Assembly (NCBI RefSeq): GCF_023091745.1
Contig: NC_068924.1
Location: 71,140,832 to 71,204,831 of the forward strand
Origin: Budorcas taxicolor
Taxonomy: Eukaryota; Chordata; Mammalia; Artiodactyla; Bovidae
Direction: 5' to 3'
Length of the DNA: 64,000 bases
The notes below the pieces were generated by a model. The model saw only the letters and a list, made by a program, of their open reading frames with translations. It ran no database searches and was not told the origin of the DNA. The position numbers were made by a program, and so were the translations under genes. This document shows, one piece after another, positions 22,830 through 34,427 of the stretch (position 1 is its first letter; the number at the start of each line of letters is the position of its first letter).

Positions 22830-23880
22830 AACACTCCAATCTATCATTTAAAGTATATTAAACTCTCCAGTAGACTCTGGAAATATCAGAATGAATAAGC
22901 CATGACTTCTGTCCTCAAGGAACTCACATTTTAGAGAAAAAAGTACTAAAAAGACAATGCTAGAACTGTTAAGTCAGAGAAGGCAATGGCAACCCACTCC
23001 AGTACTCTTGCCTGGAAAATCCCATGGATGGAGGAGCCTGGTAGGCTGCAGTCCATGTGGTTGCTATGAGTCGGACACGACTGAGCGACTTCACTTTCGC
23101 TTTTCACTTTCATGCATTGGAGAAGGAAATGGCAACCCAATCCAATGTCTTGCCTGGAGAATCCCAAGGACGGCGGAGTTTGGTGGGCTGCCATCTATGG
23201 GGTCGCACAGAGTCATACAGGACTGAAGTGACTTAGCAGCAGCAGCAGCAGAACTGTTAAGTAAAGACCCATCTGAAATACTATGTGAGAAGAGGGACGG
23301 GATGAAGGAGTCCAGGGCTTCCTGAGTTGAAGGAACCAGCAAAGGCTTTACATCTGAGTGCCTGAGGTGATATTTGAAGATAAGCATGAGTTTCCAGGGG
23401 AAAAGATAAAGATGCACAAGAATGAGAGTAAATATTCTCTTCAGTAAATGACAGATCACACATTATGACTAGAACCCAGTATATGTGAGGGTAGCTGAGG
23501 AGAAAATCAGTCCTATAAGCTAGTAAGCTCAGGCTACGAAATCCCTATGGACCATATTGATAAGTTGAGAATTCATCCTATTTGGCAATGGGAAGATAGA
23601 TAGACATCAAACAGAGGAGCAAGAGATATCCCAGATATCATCAGAACATGATTTTGAAAAGACATCCAGTGGCAGGGAGGAGGAAAGACTGGAGGGATGT
23701 TGGGGAGAGGAGAGGTGGGAGGGTCAGTTCAGGGGCTCTGGCAGGAGTTCGGGCAGACCAACCACGACCTGAGCCACGACAGCATCAGAAGCAGCAAGGA
23801 GAGAGAGACAAATCGGGAGACATTTTGGATGTAAAATCAGAACCTGCTTAGATGACAGAGAGAAGATGAAGGAGGCGGGA
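22830..23880 (+). repeat. Ancient unassigned interspersed repeat hosting a Bov-A2
   Basis: 'tgtcctcaaggaactcacat' at 22912-22931 and later 'tacatctgagtgcctgaggt' (about 23349) and 'aagactggagggatgttggg' (about 23685) follow the motif order of the same old family as at 43.7 and 52.4 kb. Divergence is high. Confidence 0.5.
22975..23249 (+). mobile_element. Bov-A2 SINE
   Basis: Complete sense-orientation Bov-A2 with the 'cttttcactttcatgcattg' linker and an (agc)n tail. Perfect 13-nt direct repeats agaactgttaagt lie at 22962-22974 and 23250-23262. Confidence 0.96.
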
Positions 23881-24599
23881 ATTATATCCCAAGCTTATCC
23901 AACTAGTTGAGAGGTTCAGCTGAATCTTCTTTCCGCTTTCCAGAGCGCCCTGCAATACGGCTCCTCCTTTCCACATCCACTCAGGAGACAAAGAAGGCTG
24001 CCTCTCAGCCTAATTAAAAGTCCTAGGGCAGCAGAAGAGAAGAGGGGTTTAGGCAGAGGAAGAGTCATTTGATGAGAAAAGATTGATACATCCCTTTCCA
24101 TAATCAGTGGAGCACAGGTGAGTAGATGGAGCAGGTTCTTTATCGAGTGCCTTTAATCACCTAACTCAAATCAATACCCCTTTAAAGACACATAAATTAA
24201 TTCTCCAAACAAACAGCTAATGCCTGTGGAGAGATGCCCACAGTGTTTACACACTCCGGCTCCCCTGTGATGGGCAGTAATGAAAGAAAGACAGCTATGA
24301 ACCCAGAGGCAGAACCTGTGCTTGGAAGTGCACAGCGTCAGAGAGCAAAAACTCCTGACCGTACTGACGCTTCATCTGAACTGACGCCGGTGGCCAGGTA
24401 CCCACAGATGATGCAGCCCTCCACTGGCCTTAAGCACTCAAATGCTGGAGAGAATGGCTCTGCTATTTCTCCTCTCTGAGTCCTTCCCATCTTTCCACAT
24501 CCACTAGGTTGGAAGGAGAGGTAGTGACAAGGGAGGAGCTTAATGTATCTCCTAGAACTCCAAGCTCCCGACACCGCCTAGTGGAAAGGACCAGAGAAG
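23881..24599. other. No gene or named repeat recognised
   Basis: Mixed-composition sequence. Open frames on both strands near 24234-24654 are under 85 codons and share no motif with known proteins that I recognise. Confidence 0.5.
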
Positions 24600-24760
24600 G
24601 ACTGTGCTTCAAGGCTGATTTACCAGCCATGAGACGCTGGACAAGTCTCTTCACCTCTGAGTCCCCGTTAATGAAAGTTAATACCTATTTTTCCGACTAT
24701 AGTGATGCTGGAATAAGATGATCCCATGGGTCTACAACTTCAGGTACACTGAAAAGTGTT
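24600..24760 (+). repeat. MIR relic
   Basis: 'gacgctggacaagtctcttc' followed by 'acctctgagtccccgttaat' and 'ttaatacctatttttccgac' fits the core and 3' part of MIR in sense orientation. It is heavily diverged. Confidence 0.55.
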
Positions 24761-26049
24761 AGAATAGTTTCTCCCTCTTCTCATATATTCCTTTGCTAAA
24801 CTGGGGCTGATTTACTTAAAGGATTGTCACATAAGATTTCTTACAAAACTTCCCCAAGTAGAAATTCTGCAGAGACAACATGTGGCTTGTATAATGCAAC
24901 CTAGCATGATATTGTTAGCCATCTTCAATCTTTCTCCTGCTACTTCCTCTGATGGGAAGAGCCAGAACAAAATTCTAAAGATCAGCCATGTGTGCTGAGA
25001 GCAAGGCCAAGGGTTAATGCAAGCCTTTCTAAATGATCCTAGTTGTTGCACTAAATAATGGTAGCCATTATCAGTATTAATAATAAAGGCCATTCCACCA
25101 AACGGGTGTGTGTGTGTCTTGCTTAAATGTGAGGCAAAGAGGTCAAGGCATGAACGACGAGACTGGATTTCTATTTTCAGGGTGACCTCAGGGCAATTTC
25201 TAAGAGATTCAACCAACACAGGAAACAGGCACACAGCTTCTTCCTGCTTCAGGCCCCTTCCTCCAGATCTGACATCATTTCTGCAGCCTACAGTAAGCCC
25301 CCAGATTGAGAATTAATATGCAAATCCCTAATTACATGGCCAAGAATTTTACAGGTCTCACTGGGAGTGGCAAATGATTTCTTAGGTCTCTGCCTTCCTC
25401 AATAAAAGACTCTGGGAACCTCAACTTTAGGATTGTCACTGAACCCCTTAGTGTCACTAAATTAACCAGCCCTCAGAATTAGCCCAGAGAAAGTGTATAT
25501 TGATCTGACTTAGCGATGTGAGAACAGAAGCAGTCACTTTATGATTAATCTTTTCAGAGTCTCCTTAGGCTACTCATATTTCTCAGCCAATAGAAAGATT
25601 ACTGAGGAATCATTAAAATGTCTCTAGAACCACTGAGTCTGTGTGCCATTATTTCCCTTAAAATAAGCAAATTACTTACACCTTCAACTTGTAAGCCTCA
25701 TCTAGGTTACTTAAGGCCAAGAAATGGAGACACAGAATTGTAAAATAATGATCCCTAGCCTTTAGCAACTCAGTATTTAATAGATAAAATTATTATCCTT
25801 TCCATATCATGCTGAAGTTAACAAAATGCTTTTTACATGTTTTCGTTAAAATGTTCACCACTATGAGAGCTTTATATATTAAGACAAAGACAACACAACT
25901 GCCAAGAGTCTCACAGTATTAAGAACCTAGATAAAGGAGCAATTAGTTCTGTAAAGATGGAGTGGAAGTATGAGAGATCAGGAAAACCTACGAGCTTGAT
26001 GAGGTTCTGGGTGTTGAAGGGCCAGCAAAAGTTGAATGGATCATCTAAG
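24761..26049. other. No gene or named repeat recognised
   Basis: AT-rich unique-looking sequence with only a short (GT)n at about 25105-25117. An antisense open frame at 24827-25234 (135 codons) has no recognised domain and no exon signals I can defend. Confidence 0.5.
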
Positions 26050-26190
26050 CAATGTATAAAATATCTACTATGAACCAAGCATCATGCGTGAGACTGAGAC
26101 ATACAAACACAAGGCAGGTGCCATCCCCTGCCCTCCAGCAGCCTACACTCCAGTAGAAGTCAAGACATGTGTCAAAGACAAGGTCACTTT
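26050..26190 (+). repeat. Old unassigned repeat relic
   Basis: 'atctactatgaaccaagcat' followed by 'ccatcccctgccctccagca' and 'gcctacactccagt' matches the start of the ancient family seen elsewhere in the window ('acctactatgtgccaggc' type). Confidence 0.45.
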
Positions 26191-26619
26191 CAGACTCCAC
26201 CTGTGATCTATGTGTAAAGTAGAGCATAAGTCCCCAGTGGGCACTGTACACCTCCACCCTAGCCAGCAGCTCCTCTCCACCCATTAAACACATGAGTCAC
26301 CAAAAAGGAACGGCCAATAAGTGACCTGAATTTATTACCATCAGCCTAGATCTGAAATCTAGGTTGGTGAAAAGAAAGGAAGGCAGAAAGGTGGCCCACA
26401 CCCTGGGGGTCAGGAACCATCCACAGCAGCTATGTGCCTAGGCAGTCCTGGGCTCCAGGGATCATGGGCTGAAAGAGAAAAGAACAGAAGAACCATCTTA
26501 GAGACAGGAACCTGTATCCAGTATTTATGGATCTGCCCGAGATTGCAGCTTTGTTCTGGAGAAGACAAGGAGGCCCCTGAGATGCTCCGGTTTTGGGGAA
26601 GGGGAATGATAAACAGAGG
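26191..26619. other. No gene or named repeat recognised
   Basis: Overlapping short open frames exist on both strands at 26410-26743, but none carries a recognisable motif. Confidence 0.5.
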
Positions 26620-26885
26620 CAGCACAGAGCATGTGTTGGAGCGCCAAACTTTCACTGGTTTGGCTCTCCCCTCCAATGAGCGTTTGGATGACCTTGGACA
26701 AGTTATTTCATCTCCTATGACTGTTTTCTCTTCTGTAAAGTGAGTATGCTTAATAATACTGCCTACTTCAAAGAGTGCTGTTAAAGATTAAAAGACTTCA
26801 TTTAAAAATGCCAAGCACTTAGAATAATGCTTGGGACAAAATAAGCACCATTTAAGTGTCAGATGCTTTTATACGTCAAGGCTGA
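26620..26885 (+). repeat. MIR relic
   Basis: 'ggatgaccttggacaagtta' followed by 'ttctcttctgtaaagtgagt', 'taataatactgcctacttca' and 'ccaagcacttagaataatgc' is the MIR core and 3' tail in order. Confidence 0.82.
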
Positions 26886-27149
26886 GGGTTAGAGGGACTC
26901 AATCACTCTGACCTGCTTCTAAAGCATGTCATATAATCAATTAAATTCCTTATATTTGACTCATCAAATAATTATTTCCAATATGCAATTCAAATGATCA
27001 CTCCAAAACCAGTTATTCCTCTCCTTCACGCCTGCTAAAACCTAACACCTTAGGAAATATGACAGCTTCCTGGTGGGCATGATAATTTTTAGCAGTAGTG
27101 TCTGATATTGACTCATGATTTGCTCTGAAACCTTCCATGACCATATGCA

Positions 27150-27184
27150 CACAGACACACACATTTATACACACACACACACAC
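27150..27184. repeat. (CA)n microsatellite, interrupted
   Basis: Two short CA runs are separated by an 'atttata' interruption. It directly abuts a MIR relic. Confidence 0.9.
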
Positions 27185-27405
27185 CAATATAGTGTAAGGT
27201 CTTTTGTGTCTGATAAACCCAGGTTCAAATCCCCTACCATTTACAAGTGTGCGATAATGGACAAATTGTTGAATTTGCTAGCCTCAGTCTCCTCATCTTA
27301 AAATGGGAGCAATAAAGCCCATCTTAAATAAAATGAGTTCCTGTCTATCAGCATGTAGTCAGGGCCTGTCACAAGGAAACATTCTATAAATGGCAGCTAA
27401 AAAGC
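27185..27405 (+). repeat. MIR relic
   Basis: 'aacccaggttcaaatcccct', 'tagcctcagtctcctcatct' and 'taaaatgggagcaataaagc' occur in MIR order. The tRNA-like head is poor. Confidence 0.75.
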
Positions 27406-27884
27406 ACCCATAGAACATTACTCATCTGGAAAGGGGCCTCACAGAAATGATGCAATTTTTCTTTACAATGAGGTTATCGATTCCCTTTAAGGAGACTCTC
27501 AGCAGGATAAATGACCCTTCATTATTACCGTGGCAGACTCCTGGCATTTGGGGGTTCCAAACAAATCTGATTTACCACATCTGTGAGTCGCAAAGGTCGA
27601 TAGACATTTCTTTGTAATGGCAGAAAATTATCGCATCGATAAAAATTGACCATTGTTCACATACAGAATTTCTCCAAAGAGCATTGTCTGGGGCCTTCTG
27701 GAATGCAGAAGGCAAGGTTGATTAGGATCTACCATCTTTATCCAGAGGCTCCTTCAGGGCAAACCAAGCCAGGCACAGTTACAAAATAAACCAGAGTGTA
27801 GAAATGAACAAATGATTCCCTGCCTCTAGAAAATCATCAACCCTCAACACTGCTTCTGCAGGGATGCCTTAAGATCCATACTTA
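27406..27884. other. Repeat-poor stretch; possible conserved noncoding element
   Basis: No repeat is recognised. The sequence at 27470-27670 retains CpG-containing words such as 'gttatcgattcc', 'gtgagtcgcaaaggtcgata' and 'atcgcatcgataaaaattga'. This is suggestive of constraint but not proof. Confidence 0.45.
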
Positions 27885-28150
27885 ATTATGTCACTTTCTC
27901 TTTGAGGTCCTTCAATGGTGCCCCACTTCCCATAAGCTAAAATCCACCCTAACTCACCCTCGCTCACTACATCTCTTCAGCCTCATCTTTCACCATTCTC
28001 CCTGACTCTGTCCACAACCTATACTCCAGTCCCACCAATTCTCACTGTCAACTCATCAAATCCCTCCTTAGACTCATGAAAGTTTACATGTCACCTCTTT
28101 GAGTCAATAATGTTACTGCCAGCCATTCTGACAGCGATTCAACAGACTCT
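27885..28150 (+). repeat. L2 LINE relic (3' coding part)
   Basis: 'gtcactttctctttgaggtc', 'cttcaatggtgccccacttc', 'tcttcagcctcatctttcac' and 'aagtttacatgtcacctctt' follow the L2 consensus order (gtcactcccctgcttaaaac ... cttcaatggctccccatt). Frames are destroyed. Confidence 0.7.
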
Positions 28151-28294
28151 GTGATGATTTATTATCTTGCTCTTCTTTCAGTCATGCCAGATCAGCAATG
28201 AGAGCAAGACTCATATAGTGCCCGATGCTTCCGTGTCCTGTTTTAAGTCATAACCAATTTCCCATCAACTCTAATACAGGGCTTATTATTTAAC

Positions 28295-30662
28295 TTTACT
28301 AGAACTAACACCCAAAAAAAAGATGTCCCTTTCATTATAGGAGACTGGAATACAAAAGTAGGAAGTCAAGACGTACCTGGAGTAACAGGCAAATTTGCCC
28401 TTGGAGTACAAAATGAAGCAGGGCAGAAGCTAACAAAGTTTTGCAAGAGAATGCACTGGTCATAGCAAACACCCTCTTCCAACAACACAACAGAAGACTC
28501 TACACATGGACATCACCAGATGGTCAACACCAAAATCAGACTGATTATATTCTTGCAGCCAAAGATGAAGAAGCTCTATACAGTCAACAAAAACAAAACC
28601 AGGAGCTGACTGTGGCTCAGATCATGAACTCCTTATTGCCAAATTCAGACTTAAATTGAAGAAAGTAGGGAAAACCACTAGACCATTCAGGTATGACCTA
28701 AATCAAATCCCTTATGATTATACAGTGGAAGTGAGAAATAGATTCAAGGGATTAGATCTGATAGACAGAGTGCCTGATGAATGACACTGTACAAGAGGCA
28801 GGGATCAAGACCATTCCCATGGAAAAGAAATGCAAAAAAGCAAAATGGCTGTCTGAGGAGGCCTTACAAATCACTGAGAAAAGAAGAGAAGCTAAAGGCA
28901 AAGGAGAAAAGGAAAGATATACCCAATTGAATGCAGAGTTCCAAAGAATAGCAAAGAGACATAAGAAAGGCTTCCTCAGTGATTAATGCAAAGAAATAGA
29001 GGACAATAGAATGGGCAAGACTAGAGATCTCTTCAAGAAAATGAGAGATACCAAGGGAACATTTCATGCAAAGATGGGCTTGATAAAGGACAGAAATGGT
29101 AAGGACCTAACAGAAGCAGAAGATATTAAGAAGAGGTGGCAAGAATTCACAGAAGAACTGTACAAAAAAGGGCTCCACAACCCAGATAACCATGATGGCG
29201 TAATCACTCACTCAGAACCAGACATCCTGGAATGCGAAGTCAAGTGGGCCTTAGGACATTATCACTACGAACAAAGCTAGTGGAGGTGATGGAATTCCAG
29301 TTGAGCTATTTCAAATCCTAAAAGATGATGCTGTGAAAGTGATGCATTCAATATGCCAGCAAATTTTGAAAACTTGCAGTGGCCACAGGACTGGAAAAGG
29401 TCAGTTTTCATTCCAATCCCAAAGAAAGGCAATGCCAAAGAATGCTCAAACTACTGCACAATTTCATTCATCTCACACACTAGCACAGTGATGCTCAAAA
29501 TTCTCCAAGTCAGGCTTCAATAGTACATGAATCGTGAACTTTCAGATGTTCAAGCTGAATTTAGCAAAGGCAGAGGAACCAGAGATCAAATTGCCAACAT
29601 CCGTTGGATCATCGAAAAAGCAAGAGAGTTCCAGAAAAATATTTCCTTCTGCTTTATTGACTATGCCAAAGCCTTTGACTGTGTGGATCACAACAAATTG
29701 TGGAAATTTTTCAAAGAGATGGTAATACCAGACCACCTGACCTGCCTCCTGAGAAATCTGTATGCAGGTCAAGAAGCAACAGTTAGAACTGGACATGGAA
29801 CTATGGACTGGTTCCAAATCAGGAAAGGAGTACATCAAGGCTGTATATTGTCACCTTTCTTATTTAATTTATATGCAGAATACATCAAGTGAAATGCCAG
29901 GCTGGATGAAACACAAGCTGGAATCAAGATTGCCAGGAGAAATATCAATAACCTCAGATACACAGATGACTCCACCCTTATGACAGAAAGTAAAGAGGAA
30001 GTAAGGAGCCTCTTAATGAAAGTGAAAGAGGAGAGTGAAAAAGCTGGCTTAAAACTCAAGATTTAAAGATCATGGCATCCAGTCCCATCACTTCATGGGA
30101 AATAGATGGAAAAACAATGGAAACAGTGAGAGACTTTATTTTCTTGAGTTCCAAAATCACTGCAGATGCTCACTGCAGCCTTGAAACTAAAAGACGCTTG
30201 CTCCTTGGAAGGAAAGTTATGACCAACTTAGACTGCATATTAAAAAGCAGAGACAACTTTGCCAACAAAAGTCCATCTAGTCAAGGCTGTGGTTTTTCCA
30301 GTAGTCATGTATGGATGTGAGAGTTGGACTGTGAAGAAAGCTGAGCGCTGAAGAATTGATGCGTTTGAACTGTGGTGTTGGAGAAGACTCTTAAGAGTCC
30401 CTTGGACTGCAAGGAGATCCAACCAGTCCATCCTAAAGGAGATCAGTCCTGAATATTTATTGGAAGGACTGATGCTAAAAGTCCTGACGATCGAAGGTGG
30501 TAGGAAAAGGGGATGACAGAGGATGAGATGGTTGGATGACACCACCAACTCAATGGACATGAGTCTGAGTAAGCTCCAGGAGTTAGTTATGGACAGGGAA
30601 GCCTGGCGTGCTGCAGTCCATGGGGTCACAAAGAGTCAGACACAACTGAGCAACTGAACTGA
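28295..30662 (+). mobile_element. Bov-B LINE, about 2.4 kb, 5' truncated inside the endonuclease
   Basis: Begins at 'tagaactaacacccaaaaaa' in the endonuclease region, then continues through the linker, reverse transcriptase and C-terminal domain to the tail 'actgagcaactgaactgagg'. Open pieces in shifting frames recover the family order: endonuclease 'FIIGDWN' near 28340, 'GKTRDLFKKMRDTKG' near 29011, RT from 29527, 'MDWFQIRKG'. About ten indels or stops are visible. A deletion near 30480 removes the usual 'ctgaaactccaatactttgg' segment. It is a dead, fairly old copy. Confidence 0.94.
29527..29892 (+). pseudogene. Bov-B reverse transcriptase fragment (121 codons)
   Basis: The open segment holds RT motif A (FIDYAKAFDCVDH, residues 43-55) and motif B (HQGCILSPF near residue 106). 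It stops at a TGA (29890-29892), where intact copies read on as '..EYIMRNAGLEE'. The next motif, beyond the stop, reads YTDD instead of YADD (near 29958). In a live RTE element this domain copies the element RNA at the nicked target. Here it cannot. Confidence 0.9.
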
Positions 30663-30904
30663 GGACATCAAGCTCTGCATTTGAGAATGTCTGCAATGTC
30701 TGAGCTCAGTCATTCAAACTGTCCTTATATTTCAACTCCCTTTGAAAGCAGCACACCAACCAAGGGCAGCTAAGCACAAGCGGAATCCTAATCAAGATAA
30801 AAGGAATGATCTGGTTGGTCAGCTCTAGTATTGTAAGAAGAGATCCCTCTGCCTATAGGGCTTTTGTGTTGTATCATTTCTTGGCATATCAGAGAGGCAA
30901 CCTG
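30663..30904. other. No gene recognised
   Basis: About 240 bp of unique-looking sequence between Bov-B and a MIR. Nothing to report. Confidence 0.5.
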
Positions 30905-31150
30905 GGACAGTGTTACCAGTGTGAGCTCAGAAGACAAACTTTCTGGGTGTCAATCCAGCTCTGCCACTTAGAAGACATGTGACCTGGGGCATGTTATTTC
31001 ATTTCTTTGTGCCTCAATGTTTTCCTCTGTAAAATGGGTATAATAATAGGTCCCAACTTATAAAGTTGTTGAGAAGATTAATAGGGTCAACAGTTGTAGA
31101 AACATACACAGAGAAGAGAGCCTGGAACATCATAAACACTGTACAAATGT
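30905..31150 (+). repeat. MIR SINE relic, nearly complete
   Basis: 'gggtgtcaatccagctctgc', 'gacatgtgacctggggcatg', 'tttctttgtgcctcaatgtt', 'cctctgtaaaatgggtataa' and 'aataataggtcccaacttat' appear in MIR order with modest divergence. This is the best-preserved MIR of the window. Confidence 0.9.
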
Positions 31151-32194
31151 CTTTTAAGTAAAATAAATACAATAATGCATGGTTATATTGCTAATGGCAG
31201 CAAATGTTTCATGACAGTTATCAAAAGCTGAAATCTGGGAGGTTTCTTTTTAGGATAACAAAATAGATAATTTTATTAAGTGCCCAAAAAGTCCGTTGTT
31301 TTTTTTTTTTTTTTTACTAGAAATGGAAATTGGTACCACTAACCTTCATCAAATATTACTGACAAAGGTCAGAAATCTTCATTTTTTCAGGAAGAAAAAC
31401 TTAGCAAAAGGTAATGGTTATAAAGTGTCAAAACACTGGTGTAAAAATACCCTGCTTTATCCAGTAACCCACCACTCCTCTGAGACCAAGTTTCAACAAG
31501 ACAGATTAACACCACCATGGAGCACCTTTGATAACTGGGTCTTTAATGCCTCTTTCATCCTAAATGAACTCTGTTTATGTAAGAATTGCTGACCACCACC
31601 AACAGTGGGAAGAAAAAACCAGTGAAACTAAAGGGCATTATCACAGAGTGACGATTTTTAAAGAGCTACCTATTGGAATAAGGGAAAGGAGGCTACCCTT
31701 GCTACTCCTAAGTCTACGACCAAGTCTGCTGCAGCTTTTAAGGGCACACAAAGATATGCACAAGGCCAAAGAGCTCCCAGTCTCACCCAGGACTTGCTGA
31801 ACCCTGGAGCTGCTGACAGTCCACCTGGAATGATGCAAGGAGAGGAGTCTGCAAAGCTTCCTGGTTTGAAATCTGTTGTCCTAACACCTATTGTCTATGA
31901 GAAGTTGGGTAACATATTTCCTTTCTTTGAGTTTCAATTTTCCCAACAGAAAAAAAAAAAGGAAATGATACCTTACTGAGCAAGACTGGTTGACACAGAC
32001 TACAGAGCTTTTATAGGTGCCTGATACAGCAAGGCACACCCAATTCTCTAGCACTCCTCTTCTAGTCAACGTAAGTATTAAGTCTTTTCCAGAATCTAGG
32101 GAAGGAAATTAGATCAGTTGTGTGATCCTTATTACCACATGGAAATTATATATGCAATATCCTTCCTATGCTCCACACACCCTCCAGTTTTTCC
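31151..32194. other. No gene; poly-T tract
   Basis: A T17 run at 31299-31315 could be the tail of a reverse-oriented element, but no body was recognised on its right side. The remaining sequence is unique-looking. Confidence 0.5.
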
Positions 32195-32705
32195 CAGCAT
32201 ATATTGGGAAGGGTTCTTGTTGCAAGTGGTAAAAACTGACAGTTAAGAAACTGATACTTTTATACAGTTAGGTAAAGAAATTTATGGAAAGGGTCAATTA
32301 AGGTTCTAAGGTCCAGGCCTGAAAAGCAGGCAGGAACCATGTTTGCTACAGACTTGCCAGCAGGACTCCCCGGCAAGAATTACAAAACAGGCACAAGTCG
32401 GTGTGCAAGACACACCTGCTCCACAGTGAATCTGATCTTTGAATCAGGGTCCCTCACTCAAGGCTCACTGTCCCTAGATCTAATAGCGCTCAGAGCACAA
32501 CATGCCGGCCACTGACAAACAGGACATGTATGGAGGAAGGCTCTGACTTCCTTTGCTTCCAAAGGAAGAGGGGAGAGGCAATGTCAGAAATAACCCTACT
32601 ACCAACACTAGGAATCCTCCAGAAAGGAGATGGAGATACTAATAGGAAGAAAGGGCTATATGCTGGACAAGCAAAAAGGACATTCACACATATTGAGAAA
32701 AAGGG
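32195..32705. repeat. Old unassigned repeat relic of about 500 bp
   Basis: 'gttgcaagtggtaaaaactg' at the left and 'aggaagaaagggctatatgc', 'tggacaagcaaaaaggacat' at the right match the two ends of an old mammalian repeat whose middle is scrambled. The same left motif recurs near 62280. I cannot name the family. Confidence 0.45.
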
Positions 32706-33777
32706 AAGATAAATGACCTGTATCCTTCACCCCAGTTTTGAAACAGGCTCCGATGTGCCTCCATCCATTCATTCAACAAATATATATTGACTATTTACAA
32801 TTTCCATTCACTGAGGAGACAGTGGTCAAAGGTCATGGATAATCCCTGCCTTCAAAAAGATAAATAAAAACAAATATCACAGTATGTAATACTTGCAAGT
32901 AAGCACATGTCAGGGAACCTAACCAGTCTTGAAAGAGAGAGAGGCAAGATAATCTTAAATCTGAAACATAAAGTTAAAAATAAATCTACCTTTTTGCCCA
33001 GCCTCTAAACTCCTGCGTATACCTCTTGATTCCTTTAGACAGCTGCTATCAAGTCTATCCTTTGAGAGTCTGGTCTAATTTAACCCCAGACATCCCTACT
33101 GCTCTCCTAACCCAGATCAGTAAGAGTTAAACTAGCTGGCTTCACCATAAGAAATGAAGTGACCAGGTCCAGTCCACAGCTAAATTCTGGAGCCAGCCAT
33201 CTGTGGCTCTTCTCCACTTCTTTTTCTGTCTTTGCTACAACCTCTCACATCCTAACAACCCTTCTCCTAGATACCCTAAGATTCAAAACTCTCACTGTAT
33301 TTGCACCCACACCTGAGATGATCCCAAAGTTTGCTGTGGGCACTCAGAAATAAAAACATGAAAGTAAAAAAGCAACACTGGTTTATGAAATTTTAATTAT
33401 ACTTCATAGGGGAGGTTAGCCTCCTCCTAATCAGAAATTTACAAATAAGTAACAGAAGCATCATCTGAATTCAGGCTCCCACGTGGAGCATCCTGCTAGA
33501 TTTCTTCCACTCACCTACCCTGATCTACTCTCTACCTTTCTCTTCCCTGTCCTATGCCCTGTAAGGTCAACCTGAATAAACTATATAAATAAACCCTCTC
33601 AAGGATCAACTAACAAGAGATCAGAGGGCAGCAAGGAGAGTGAGGTCAAGGTATTTCCTACCCTACCTTTTTCCCTCTGCCACTATCGCTTTACTGAAGG
33701 TCACAGCTCCTGCCAAGCGGCCCTCTCTGGATTCTGGTAACCTGTCCCTCTACTTGCCCTCCAGTCCTAAGAGTGAT
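32706..33777. other. No gene recognised; minor old relic
   Basis: 'ttcattcaacaaatatatat' near 32766 with 'aatccctgccttcaaaaaga' near 32842 is probably the start of the ancient unassigned family. The rest has no named feature. A pyrimidine-rich stretch lies at about 33490-33560. Confidence 0.45.
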
Positions 33778-33997
33778 GGGCTTCCCAGGTGGCTTAGTGG
33801 GTAAAGAGTCCACCTGCAATGCAGGAGACACAGGTTTGATTCTTGGGAGGGGAAGATCCCCTGGTGGAGGGCATGGAAACCTGCTCCAGTATTCTTGCCT
33901 GGAGAATCCCATGGACAGAGGAGCCTGGTGGGCTATAGTTCACAGGGTCACAAAGAGGGAGTCATGAGTGAAGCAACTGAGCATGCATGTACACGTG
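33778..33997 (+). mobile_element. Bov-tA SINE
   Basis: 'gggcttcccaggtggcttag' head, 'gggaagatcccctggtggag' junction, end 'actgagcatgcatgtacacg'. Perfect direct repeats cctaagagtgat lie at 33766-33777 and 33998-34009. Confidence 0.96.
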
Positions 33998-34009
33998 CCT
34001 AAGAGTGAT

Positions 34010-34418
34010 AAAAGATCCCCAGTTGGTAGCCTCAGTGTACTTTAATACCCCTTAATGATGTCTTTAAATTAAGTGTTGTTAACTTTAGCACTCTTAACCT
34101 TAGGGCAGCTCATTGGAGGAAGTTGTCCTGATGAGCAGTACGCCCAACTTTTGCCCACTAGACGCCATTAATACACTATTTCCCAGCTGGAACAGCCAGA
34201 AATGTATTCAGAGATTTCCAAATGTCCCCTAGAGGACAAAAATCACCCCTGGTTGAGGACAACTGAGCTAAACCTTCCTACACTTTTGCTAATGGTCCCA
34301 TCACCAAAGTTTTCTCAAATAATCCAAGTTAAGTGTACTTATCCCTGACTGATACAAGAAGTCTGTGGGCAAAACTGGGCAAAACTACCACATTAAAGTA
34401 TATTTAACCCACTGTGAT
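34010..34418. other. No gene recognised
   Basis: 'tgtcccctagaggacaaaaa' followed by 'tcacccctggttgaggacaa' near 34224-34263 looks like part of an old interspersed repeat, but I do not assign it. Nothing else was seen. Confidence 0.4.
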
Positions 34419-34427
34419 GTAAATTCC

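Noticed and set aside
24827..25234. A 135-codon antisense open frame
   Set aside because: Composition-driven. No recognisable domain or start context.
31280..31315. Mariner-type end ('cccaaaaagtccgtt')
   Set aside because: Only about 15 nt resemble a mariner terminal motif. No inverted partner or body was found.
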